DNA of 64,000 nucleotides, from assembly GCA_905147135.1 (NCBI GenBank), contig LR990044.1, forward strand, positions 5,646,122 to 5,710,121. Direction: 5' to 3'. This DNA comes from Blastobasis lacticolella. Its lineage: Eukaryota; Arthropoda; Insecta; Lepidoptera; Blastobasidae. Made by a program: the position numbers and the translations under genes. Position 1 is the first letter of the stretch. Each line of letters opens with the position of its first letter. The notes below the pieces were generated by a model. That model was given only the letters and a program-made list of their open reading frames with translations, was not told the origin of the DNA and ran no database searches. Of the stretch, positions 21,563 through 30,887 are shown in pieces.

Positions 21563-24502
21563 TCAAGAGCTGTTAGGCAGTAAGCTTTCCGTCTCGTCGT
21601 AATTGAGTTGCTGTAGCCAATCTTTCAATTTCGATTTGACCTCAAACGTATTAAGCTGGTGAATATCCAAAACTTTATTGACACTATTATAGATAATAGA
21701 GCTAGAAATGGGATAATGTCGAGAGGAAAATTTAGTTTTGTGTGGATGGACGGGGCAGACTCTATATTGTGATTTCCTTTTCGAAGGATCTGGGGGTGGA
21801 ACCTCAGGATGTTTGCGTGTAATAAGTCGCAAAACAAACAGCTGTCTGATTGTTAAATGTTTGTAGGTTGAATACAACTCCCTGGTTGAAAATCTGAGAG
21901 GTTTAAAGTGCATAATTTTCAACACCGCTCTCTGTGCTCTTTCGACCTTTATAAAATATGATTTTGCTGCACAACCCCAGACTGGTATGCAATAGGTGAT
22001 TATTGATATACAAAGAGCGGAATAGACCATATTTAGGGTTCCAAGATCAGCTGAGTGTCTGAGTATTTTAAAAATGTGTATGAGACGTCTTAGTCTAGTT
22101 GTAAGCATGTGAATTTGGTGTTTCCAGTTCAGATTGCGATCAATGTAAACGCCAAGATATTTGATGCTCTCGGTTTGCGATATGGGGAGACAAGTACAGT
22201 TGTTGTCACGATTACAATTCGAGTGGACGCAGAGTTTATAATTGGATGGTGGTTGTGAGTTAATTCGAATTGAAAAAGGGACAAAAAACGTCTTAGAGAG
22301 ATTTAGCGTGAGTAAGTTCTGGATAAGCCAATCGTTAATTATATTTAGGTTGTTTTCTGCAGTGGTTTTGATTTCAGCCCAATCTGATCCATGGATAACG
22401 ATGGCAGTATCATCCACATATGTAAATATGGCGCAATTGGGGAGATTAATATCGCATAGCTGGTTTATGTATATCAAAAACAGTGTAGGTCCAATTATTG
22501 ATCCCTGAGGAACGCCGTACTCAATGTGCGCTTCATCACTCAAGACATTGTTAACCTTGACCGTCTGAGAACGATTACTGAGATAGTCCCCAAATATATC
22601 GTATGCTACGCCTCGGATACCAACATCGTAAAGCTTGGAAAGTAGGGCTGGTATATGAACAGTGTCGAAAGCCTTTTGCAAGTCAAGGAAAGTACTGACA
22701 CATTTATAGCCCTGATCTAGTTTTTTAGAGATATGAGAGACTAGGTCGACTACAGCATCTTCCGTAGAGATACCAGCACGAAAACCATACTGGTTGTCCG
22801 ATATTATATTATTTTTATTTAAAAATTGAATAAGGCGTTTATTTAAGAGTTTTTCGAGTATCTTGGATAAGGTGGACAGAATGGAAATAGGCCTGTAGTT
22901 AGATATGATGTTTTTGTCACCACTTTTGTGGATTGGATGTATCAAGGCTATCTTAAAGGCATTTGGAAAGACTCCGGTACGGATGGCTGCATTGCAAATG
23001 TGGGTGATGATAGGGATTAAAAATTCGCGATTAGATTTAAGAATCAATGGAGAAATCCCGTCATAGCCAGTAGAAGAATCTGTCCGAAGGTTCATAATGA
23101 TGGTCTCTATTTCTTTGTCATCAGTGTCCATCATTGCCATAGAGTTAGGTATACTCTTGTTCATGAGATACGGAGTGATGTCGCTGGTAGGTCGGGTGGA
23201 AATTTTATCAGCAAGGGCTTTACCTACCCCTACAAAGAAATTGTTAATGACGTTTAATGACGATTTGTGGTTATCCGAAATTTGTAGTAATTCATGTGGA
23301 GGATTGCGGGTACGCTCTGTGTTAGTTATTCTCTTGATAGTTTTCCAAGTGGCTTTTGGGTTGTTTTTAGCTTTAAGTAGTTCGTTTTTCTCATACACGG
23401 TTTTTAGTTTACGCAGGAGAGCATTGCAGAAATTTCGGTATCTAGTGTAAGTTGTTTTAAGTATTTGGTTTTTGGGCGAGTTGTTTGACTTTCTATGTAA
23501 ACGATCTCTATTATTGATGCAGCGGAGTAGCCCTGGGGTAATCCAAGGCTTGAGGATCTTATTCTTTCTAGGCGTAGGATGAGATTTCGTGTGTTTAGCA
23601 ATAATAAAAGACAGAGTGGAAACTAGAGAGTCCGTAGCAGAGTTAGCATCATTAATTTGTAGGATATGCGTTAAATCAGTATTTGCAAGTTCACAACTTA
23701 TGCCATACGAATCTATAGTACATTTCACTTGGTTGTTACAACAACCGTAATGTTTTAATTGAAGGCAAATCCTAGTTGGTAGGTGGTCAGTGACGTGGGA
23801 GTCTAGAACTAGGGTGGTATACATCAGTTTCGATTTCAATAATACGTGATCAATACATTTACCAGATCTGGTAGGGAAGACATGGGTGGGTGATAGAGCA
23901 TGGGTAGCATTAAGTATTAAATAGTCATTGGCGAAGTTGTCGTCACTTAGAGGAGTGATGTCAATGTTCAGATCCCCTACGAGAATGATGTTATTGGTTG
24001 GACTTAATTTCCCCAGAACCTCGTCAAGACTATCAAGGAATTTGTCGAATTGTTCCCGACGGGAGTATGATGGAGATCGGTAAATTGCAATAATAGCTAG
24101 TTTCCCATCAACCACACAGGTAAGGCAATCGGCGCAATTAAAAACTGGTTCACTCACTGCGCATGTTAAGGAAGATTTAACATAGATAATTACGCCTGCA
24201 TTTTGGTTGAGGTTGCTTGTTGTGCTGTACGAGTTATAGCCTTCCAGCAGTGGAATATTTGGGCATTTTGAAAGCCAACACTCTGTCAGCACTAACACGT
24301 CGCAAGAAACCTTTATATCAGCAAGGAGAAGTCTTAGTTGTTCAAAATTTTTATTAACAGAACGGATATTCAGGTGTAAAATATTCAGTGACTTATTTCG
24401 GAAAAGACCTAATAGCTGTTCACATTTTGACGGTGAGCACTGACAGGAGTTGGAGAAATCGAGAGAATCGAGCTCAGAGTTAATTTTAATTTGGTTCATC
24501 AT
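21563..24502 (-). CDS. CR1-like ORF2 endonuclease-reverse transcriptase, uninterrupted
   Basis: 979 residues without stop or shift. Endonuclease near residues 30-260: LHLNIRSVNKNFEQL, LTECWL, YRSPSY, GDLNIDI about 177, TDHLP. Reverse transcriptase near 490-780: YRPISILS about 536, FLDLQKAFD about 604, GVPQGSIIGP about 664, and the active site FTYVDDT about 694. The usual Ala of YADD is Val here; YVDD occurs in active reverse transcriptases, so activity is not excluded. The C-terminal part has CIPVWGCAAK and VERAQRAVLKIM. The enzyme nicks DNA and copies its own RNA at the nick. ORF1 upstream is truncated, so this copy could act only in trans. It begins with two Met residues; the first is taken. 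Confidence 0.88.
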   Translation of the reverse strand: MMNQIKINSELDSLDFSNSCQCSPSKCEQLLGLFRNKSLNILHLNIRSVNKNFEQLRLLLADIKVSCDVLVLTECWLSKCPNIPLLEGYNSYSTTSNLNQNAGVIIYVKSSLTCAVSEPVFNCADCLTCVVDGKLAIIAIYRSPSYSRREQFDKFLDSLDEVLGKLSPTNNIILVGDLNIDITPLSDDNFANDYLILNATHALSPTHVFPTRSGKCIDHVLLKSKLMYTTLVLDSHVTDHLPTRICLQLKHYGCCNNQVKCTIDSYGISCELANTDLTHILQINDANSATDSLVSTLSFIIAKHTKSHPTPRKNKILKPWITPGLLRCINNRDRLHRKSNNSPKNQILKTTYTRYRNFCNALLRKLKTVYEKNELLKAKNNPKATWKTIKRITNTERTRNPPHELLQISDNHKSSLNVINNFFVGVGKALADKISTRPTSDITPYLMNKSIPNSMAMMDTDDKEIETIIMNLRTDSSTGYDGISPLILKSNREFLIPIITHICNAAIRTGVFPNAFKIALIHPIHKSGDKNIISNYRPISILSTLSKILEKLLNKRLIQFLNKNNIISDNQYGFRAGISTEDAVVDLVSHISKKLDQGYKCVSTFLDLQKAFDTVHIPALLSKLYDVGIRGVAYDIFGDYLSNRSQTVKVNNVLSDEAHIEYGVPQGSIIGPTLFLIYINQLCDINLPNCAIFTYVDDTAIVIHGSDWAEIKTTAENNLNIINDWLIQNLLTLNLSKTFFVPFSIRINSQPPSNYKLCVHSNCNRDNNCTCLPISQTESIKYLGVYIDRNLNWKHQIHMLTTRLRRLIHIFKILRHSADLGTLNMVYSALCISIITYCIPVWGCAAKSYFIKVERAQRAVLKIMHFKPLRFSTRELYSTYKHLTIRQLFVLRLITRKHPEVPPPDPSKRKSQYRVCPVHPHKTKFSSRHYPISSSIIYNSVNKVLDIHQLNTFEVKSKLKDWLQQLNYDETESLLPNSS

Positions 24503-24809
24503 TTTTGGAGAGATAGGAACAACAATGATGGGTAAGAAAGCTTGTTAAGTTCATTACTATTAAAGTAAAACTAATTTGATTGGAACACAACGATACTATG
24601 AGGTAAATTGACCGTTTTAGTGATATGGAATGACTGAGAGAGTATGTGTATATTTGCATGTAGAGTGTGTACAGTAGACATTTATTTAGAAATTTAGAAT
24701 TAAAAGTGTAGGGAAGTGTATATAAATTGTAATTAAAAACTATTTCATTTATCATAAAGGCCGTCATAGGTAGGGTGAAACGTGTAGGCGAACAGTTTCC
24801 ATGGAATAG
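24503..24809. other. ORF1-ORF2 spacer of retroposon 2
   Basis: About 300 bp AT-rich spacer, no gene. Confidence 0.5.
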
Positions 24810-25067
24810 TCATTGTTGCCGTTGTAGGTCTATCAAATGTTGTTCCGATTTGACAATGATATATTTGTGTCCCTGCTCTTTTCTAAGGAACACTTTGCCA
24901 TTTGCTGACCAGCAGAATTCGAACTCGTTTCGCTTTGCAAATTCTCTTGTGAGATAGAACAGCTTTTTGATGGAGCTCGGCAGGTATTCCGCTACGTAAA
25001 TGGGTTGAGGGTTGTCCTTGATTCCGATAAGAGTGGTGTTCAGGCGGTCTTTATTTGGATGAGTTTT
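24810..25067 (-). pseudogene. CR1-like ORF1 C-terminal fragment
   Basis: Keeps the last 85 or so codons: QPIYVAEYLPSSIKKLFY and YEFCW-like FEFCWSANGKVFLRKE, matching the end of ORF1 in retroposon 1. Upstream of KTHPNKDRL the frame runs into the array flank, so the element is 5' truncated there. Confidence 0.7.
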
Positions 25068-25345
25068 ATAACTGAAATAACTTACAAAAGCAAGCAAAGA
25101 AAATAAAATACATGAACAAAGATAATGATAATAAATTGAATTTTTGGTTCTTGGTTGATACAATCACCACGAACGCCATGGATAGCTACTAAATTAGAAG
25201 AAGTAGAAATGGGGAGCGTCAGTTTATGTCACTTGAAAGTTTGAAATGCGGACCTTAAATTCCGAAAACTACCCGAAAATCTACAGAAAAAAAAATAACT
25301 TGGTGTCCTTGAGCACTCTTATTATGTTCACTGCACATGTAGTCT
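25068..25345. repeat. B2 3' flank, gene-proximal part
   Basis: Resumes after retroposon 2 with AACTGAAATAACTTACAAAA and runs to the stop of bZIP-B2. Homologous to the flanks behind B1, B3 and B4. No gene. Confidence 0.5.
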
Positions 25346-25699
25346 TTACATGTAGGTACACCTATCGCAGCAGCGCCTTTGCTTCAATGCACTTAACTGG
25401 GCGTACTGCTGCTCCAGGAGGGCCACGTCGATCGCGAGAAGCTTTGCACGCTGTTTTCTCTTGCCGCGACTCTTTCTCGCGGCCTGATTATTTTTTGCCC
25501 GCTGTGCGACGTACGTGGTGTTGCCAGCGGAGTTAGACGCCACTGAGCGCTGCTTCTGTGGCTGGTCGAGCGACGGTCCCGCCGCCAGCACACAATGCCT
25601 TTGCACCTCTTGTAGTTCTTGTGCGAGCTGATGCGGCTGCAGCGGCTGTGACACCTCTTCGTCTTCCAAGACATCGAACGGTCTCCAAATTGTAGCCAT
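25346..25699 (-). CDS. Small PAR-type bZIP protein, subtype B copy 2 (divergent)
   Basis: 117 residues. Start MATIWRPFDVLEDEEV combines the WRPF-DV of subtype A with the Gln-rich body of subtype B, so it may lie between them. Basic region RAKNNQAARKSRGKRKQR near 70-87 keeps N-x7-R, with RKS like C/EBP in place of KRS. Zipper AKLLAIDVALLEQQYAQL keeps three Leu heptads. The tail QRRCCDRCTYM keeps the CxxC. The frame is open upstream to 25,786, but the ATG at 25,699 is the one shared by the family. The YY1-like box of its upstream block is altered (GATATCATTTT for GACGCCATTTT). It is the oldest-looking B copy, yet its frame is whole. Confidence 0.72.
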   Translation of the reverse strand: MATIWRPFDVLEDEEVSQPLQPHQLAQELQEVQRHCVLAAGPSLDQPQKQRSVASNSAGNTTYVAQRAKNNQAARKSRGKRKQRAKLLAIDVALLEQQYAQLSALKQRRCCDRCTYM

Positions 25700-25805
25700 G
25701 TTTGTTTTGGATACGTAGTAATAAGTGACACTAGTTATCGCCGGTAAGTCCGAGCCACGAATGCTCGCTCCAATATTCGGCGGCAACGGACGTTGCAGGC
25801 CGCGG

Positions 25806-25905
25806 GTCCGAGGGGTGTGGCTTGCAGCCCTCGCGGTTACCGGCTACCTGCCCCTTCCCATTGCCCTGCGCACGCGACTGCAACGGAGAGATATCATTTT
25901 GTAAC
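25806..25905 (-). promoter_or_regulatory. Conserved upstream block of bZIP-B2
   Basis: GTCCGAGGGGTGTGGCTTGC and CCATTGCCCTGCGCACGC are kept. The final GACGCCATTTTG has changed to GATATCATTTTG, losing the YY1/Pho-like core. Confidence 0.5.
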
Positions 25906-26443
25906 GAGAATGTTAAGAGACAGTCGACGTTTTTGATAGATTTATTGAATGAAGTTAATCATAACTATTTATAAAAGAAATTGGACTATTATTTACTAAT
26001 TAATATAAGTTCTGACGAACTTTCAATATTCATACAAGTACGCAAATAGGTAAAATAGGTAATACAAAACTTCTGGAACTCGAACAGTGGACGTCCTGCA
26101 ACTGACATGGTGATAATACAAAGGTACGAAAAGCCTACTTATATATAGTAATTACACGGTGGTTTTTTTAACAATTAAATCGATAATCGAGCCACAGCAA
26201 CATGCCACTAGCGCATGGCTAGTGGCACGTGGCCATTTATTTATACCCGATTCCTAAGCTCAATCGATGTGTTGACAATATTTTGCAGCGTGGGTCGAAC
26301 TATAAATGGTTCTGTCGCCGTCGCAGGCGTACTTAGGCTATCGTCAATTATTTAAGATAGATAGTTCAAGTAATGAATAAAAATAAATATGCTTGGGAAA
26401 TTCACACAGCCCCATATAAGCCCCAAAGTAAGCGACGCGTGTG
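25906..26443 (-). repeat. B2 upstream region
   Basis: Diverged, shortened copy of the B-unit upstream region (AACAGTGGACGTCCTGCAAC, GTTGACAATATTTTGCAGCG, TCTGTCGCCGTCGCAGGCGT). Ends abruptly at a retroposon remnant. No gene. Confidence 0.55.
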
Positions 26444-28020
26444 TTATTATTAGAGAGACCACATTACATTAGAGAGACCACAGCCGTGAACAGACGTGTC
26501 GTTTAGCATCCTTGTTTAATGAAGATTAAATAACAATAAAGTGTAGAATCAGTGTCAAATCTGTGTCAGCACATTTTCACACCGAGACTAAGTACAGTGC
26601 AGTGAATTTTCGTAAACTATGCAAAATAACATGTTTAAATTAAAATGGATAGTGCGTTTAATAGAAGTAAGAAGATTTTACGCAGTCCTCCTCCCGAACG
26701 TCAACATGTGGATCCAACCACGACGACTACAGAGCCCCCCACTGCGAGTTCGACCCCGGCCAGCGAAGCTGTCTCGACTGCCGAGATATCTAGTTGGCTT
26801 TCATCTATAGAACATTGCCTTAACGAGATTTGCGTTATATCTAGTGAAGGTAAGCTGAACTCGGAACAAAAACTTAAAATTAGCAGCATCAGCAGAAATA
26901 TTATGGGAGGAGTGTCTCAGCTGGCTGTCCAACACCAATCAATAAAGCAAAAATATATCTCGTCAATTCAAAATTTGAAAGAACAGAAAGTTACGAATGA
27001 CCTTATATCAGACCTAAAGTAAAGCCTTGTTTCCGCTCAAAAATGTACAACAAGTCCTTCCTTTGCCGACATAGTAAGAACAAGTAAAAACTCATCGGTT
27101 CGTCCCACGAGCACTAGAAGCATTGCTATATTTCCAGCAGACAAAGATAAAACTAGTGATGAAACTAAAAAATTTGTGCAGGACATGGTGAAACCTGATG
27201 AATTAAAGTTACATGTACGAGGGATGAGGAATACTAAAAACGGAGGAGTAATAATTAGCACGGACCGAAAAGAAGATCTGGACAAGCTAAAATCATCACA
27301 GAATTGGAATTCCTCTGAATTGAAGCTAGAAGAAACATCCAAAAAACGGCCCAGAACCTCTGAAAAAGAGGTGTTTCAGTGTATATTTGAACGAAATATA
27401 ATGGACAAGCATCCCAGTTTCGATAAAGATAAATTCTACAGTTCTATAAAATTGAGCCATAAAACTGGTAGGAAGGGGACGCCTCTACTTGTAACTTTAT
27501 TCTAGAACTTACAGCTGACCTCAGAAGAATGCTCTGGTCATCTTGTCCTGTATGTAACTACACTCTCCTGATCCGATGTTACAACTGCCAGCTATATGGT
27601 CACTCGGCTAAATACTGTCGCGACACGAACCCCACTTGTGGGCACTGCGGAGAAACAGGACATACCATAAAGGAATGCCCCAAAACAACCGAATCAGCAA
27701 AATGCGCCACATGTACAAGATACAAAAAACCGACTAATCATAATACTGGAGACATATCGTGCCCTGCAAAAAATAATGCCGAAATAAGATATCTAAGCTT
27801 CATCGACTATGAGGGCGCCTAGATACGTTGTAGCGTTTATCTAAAATTATTATATTGTTATTATTAACATAGCGTACCTATACTTAAACACATCTACATG
27901 TTTTAACACTTTATTCTTTTATAAAATACCATGTAAGCACTAACCCACATTTATGATCTACTAACCTGGATGCCTAAGACACAGGTAAATCACTTACTTA
28001 GTTTAGGCGTCCAAAAAGGC
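26444..28020 (+). mobile_element. Jockey/R1-like retroposon remnant carrying only ORF1
   Basis: A non-coding 5' leader of about 200 bp, an ORF1 with zinc knuckles, then about 190 bp of AT-rich tail running straight into a module M. No endonuclease or reverse transcriptase follows. Either ORF2 was deleted or this is a non-autonomous derivative. Its edges are not flanked by the same sequence, so the locus has been rearranged since. Confidence 0.65.
26645..27822 (+). pseudogene. Gag-like ORF1 with CCHC zinc knuckles, broken
   Basis: Nucleic-acid-binding ORF1 protein of a Jockey/R1-type retroposon. N-terminal Thr/Ser/Pro-rich part (MDSAFNRSKKIL), a helical stretch, an in-frame TAA at 27020-27022, then SFADIVR and VKPDELKLHVRGMRNTKNGG, the segment before the knuckles in this family. 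A frameshift near 27,510 precedes the knuckles CYNCQLYGHSAKYC and CGHCGETGHTIKEC, both CX2CX4HX4C, and a third Cys/His cluster CATCTRYKKPTNHNTGDISC. The order matches R1-clade ORF1; the copy is dead. Confidence 0.75.
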
Positions 28021-28068
28021 GTCCTTCTTGGAATTAGAAAAGCTATCTGCTATAATAAGACCATCCTA
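28021..28068. repeat. Start of module M, cut by a large insertion
   Basis: CTTCTTGGAATTAGAAAAGC and TATCTGCTATAATAAG match the module start near 57,230. The module continues at 38,608. Confidence 0.6.
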
Positions 28069-28211
28069 ATAGTAGGGGAGCCCAAGCGGGGATTTCGGGA
28101 TTCACTGAAGCGCGGCAGATTAATATAGGGGGATACCTTGTACCCGGTTAAGTACCTCCACCAAATATGAGCCTCATATACAGGGTGTTTCATAATACAT
28201 GTATAAAGCCG

Positions 28212-28883
28212 AAAGGGTGTTAAAGTATAGCTTGCAAAGAGTACACTGGCGACTTCATATTATCCAGACATTGAATTTTAATTTTTATAAAAAATCTTCG
28301 TTTTTAAAGAAAAATAACCATATCGACTACGTTGATGCGCAGCTCTATTTCAAGTTGATGATCCTAGAAGGAGAAGTTCAATAACCGCGTGCGACCCCTA
28401 TGAAAAAAGAGCAACCTCCTTAAGCCTAGTACCAGGAGCCTAATGCTACGTACACACGCACCGTTGGCGTGTGCCGGCCGGCGATCCGCAGCGCAGCGTG
28501 GCGGTAACATCAAACGGATAGAAGCAATCGACCAAACGCAGCTTGAGCGGATACCGAAGGCCAACGAACAAACGTGCGATTACGAGCCCGAATAGGTTCC
28601 CAAAACTCCCAAAGATAGTTTGCTTGACCACGAAATGCAATTACCTATTGGACCTTAGAAATCCAAATCGGCCGACAACGCTTCGTTGGCGTAAGTTGAG
28701 TGTGTACACACCATAAAGAAGAGTTTAATAACCTCGCGCCATTCATAACAAAACAAACGAACCTCCTACATCTTGCTACCAGGCGCCGAACTAAATGTTA
28801 CCTACTTATCTCCATGAATAATCTCTACCAAATTAACTAGGAACTTACCTACACTAATTATTTTCAATAGGTTGCTTAAATAG
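28212..28883. other. Non-coding sequence with a duplicated segment
   Basis: A roughly 60-bp stretch containing ACCTCCT and TACCAGG occurs at about 28,380-28,442 and again, diverged, at 28,728-28,790. Between them lies a GC-rich segment bounded by inverted GTACACAC/GTGTGTAC, possibly a small MITE. No protein gene. Confidence 0.4.
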
Positions 28884-29190
28884 TCGGAGCGTCGTCGGTG
28901 GCCTAAGGTTACGGTATCCGAGTCGTACGCGTGAGGTACCGGGTTCGACACCCGCTGCCGCCACGTACCAGTGACCTTTTCTGACGGAAAACATCGTGAT
29001 GAAACCTGCACATTTAGGCGACTGAATGTCTAACCATGAATTTAATCTGGTCAGGTAATCAGGTTCCCCTGGTAGCAGGGTCAGGCAGGATTCAGGACTG
29101 TCAGACGTAATGACCTGAAATGCGAAATCCTGGATCATGGTCAAGGCGGGCCCCAGGCCCTCGTGCGCGAGAGCAAAACCAGGTCATTAA
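28884..29190 (+). mobile_element. tRNA-derived SINE
   Basis: The head has an A-box-like TGGCCTAAGGTTACGG and a B box GGGTTCGACACCC spaced as in a tRNA gene. The body has GACGGAAAACATCGTGATGA, typical of lepidopteran SINEs. No cloverleaf is formed, so it is not a functional tRNA. Confidence 0.7.
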
Positions 29191-29996
29191 CACCGAGATG
29201 ATTTCTACTAGGTAGGTACCTAACAGAACAAACTACCCCATCACAACAAAGGTAAAATTAGAATTAAATTCATAATACTAAGGTACTTATTAACTAAAGG
29301 CCTAAAAACAGTATCTAAGTAGGTTAGGTAGATAGGAACCTACGTAAATAAAAAACAAAACATGTTAATCAGTCTGGAAGACAGCCGAACCCGCGGTGTG
29401 GACTGCCGCAGGTACTTAAACTAAATAAAAATAAACATAGTCAGCTACGTACTAAAGTAGATATCTACTACACTAAAACGGGATTCGTTCAATTGACAAA
29501 TTGGCTCTACACAGATAGGTAAGTACTAGGTACCTACTAACACGGTTCCCTCATCTAAGTACCTACGTACCTAGGGAACCACTTATGAATCTAGTTTTGG
29601 TGAAACACATTACAGACAGGTTCCACTAAATACCTACATGTTTTTATGAAAAGATAAAAGCGTTGTCTTTTCTACCTATTTCCCGTCGGAAAAGAACCGA
29701 GCGCGGCGGTTGCGCTTCTAACGTCACTATTAGGTAGTAGGTAGCGTCTCCTAGTCTAGCTAGCACCTAGACCTTTAAAGCATGTAGGTACGTACCTTTT
29801 AAACGTTATTTTATGGAAACAAACAGTGTCAGGTGCCAGCGCAGTTAACCACACTTTCTTGCTTTCTTGTGGCTCGATAACCGATAGGTAAATACACTCA
29901 TACACACAGATACACAACACTACAGCATGCACTGGTTGCTATGCAATACGTAAGTAGGTAGGTAACATGGTCATTGGCCTACTGCTTGGTTGCACT
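29191..29996. other. Non-coding, rich in GTAGGTAC-type words
   Basis: Many overlapping TAGGTACCTAC-like words. A short GC-rich stretch near 29,685-29,760 contains GAGCGCGGCGGTTGCG and AACGTCAC. No gene or known repeat seen. Confidence 0.35.
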
Positions 29997-30887
29997 TGTC
30001 AGCTTGAATATAAGTCCTACTTATAACTACAGTGTATTTCATTAGTAAAACCTTTATTTTAGTCATTAGGCTACAGGATAATAACAGAGTGTGAGTATGT
30101 ATCCAAAATCCCAGTGAAATATATGGACAACGATGATGATGAAGTATCCAAAGCTGATATTTGTGTAGGAGTTTACTAGAAAATATATTATCTAGGATAA
30201 CGTATGATTCTAGTGGACATCATTTAATCAAACAAATGTTTTAAAGATATTAGGTATATTGTAATAAGCAATATAATTCATTATAAAATTAAACAAGATT
30301 TTATAATACAAACAAAGTAAGTACCATAGGCAAACCACATTTATACAACATTCTCACCAAATGTTAAGACACAATTATCGATCACATAATTCAATATTTA
30401 TCCTTTAAAATGGGACAGTAGTATTACGTATAATTCAATAAATAAACAATTATATAAATAAATTAACCAATTAACCAATACAAAATATAAAGCAACAATA
30501 ATACAATGCAAGTTTGTACTTAACTTTGTGCCGGCTCTGGAGCAAAAGTACCACCCAGTCTTTTGACTGGACCTTTATACTACCTTCTAGCCGGAAATGT
30601 CATTTTCTATTCTCATTTCCGGTCTCCTAAATTTACTGATAGATTGATTAGATGTTAATTTAATGTATTACAATACTTTGAACATTATTATAAATTTATT
30701 ACATAATTAATTAAGGAAGTTTCTCATAAACAGTACTTAACTGATCAAAGACAAACAATCGTTCAGAAACACCACACTTCGTTCTGAAGTTGGTGAAATG
30801 TTTACGAAAGTATTTTGAAATATTAATTATTATTAATCACGATATTTAATACCAATTAAAACATACTAAAATACCTTATATCTAACA
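29997..30887 (-). repeat. LARD-like element, LTR at low coordinates (3' LTR)
   Basis: 891 bp. On the minus strand it carries a TATA box (GTATAAAGGTCC) and an AATAAAG near its end. Confidence 0.82.

Larger units (their letters stand above)
21173..25067 (-). mobile_element. CR1-like non-LTR retroposon 2
   Basis: Minus-strand element inserted in the flank of bZIP-B2. An (AAT)n tail begins at the left edge. A GT tract, intact ORF2 and truncated ORF1 follow. Flanks share TATAAC or a similar short duplication. Same family as retroposon 1: collinear ORF2, same 3' features, diverged sequence. Confidence 0.85.

Noticed and set aside
28890..28960. A tRNA gene suggested by A- and B-box-like words.
   Set aside because: No acceptor stem or cloverleaf can be formed, and the downstream body is that of a SINE.
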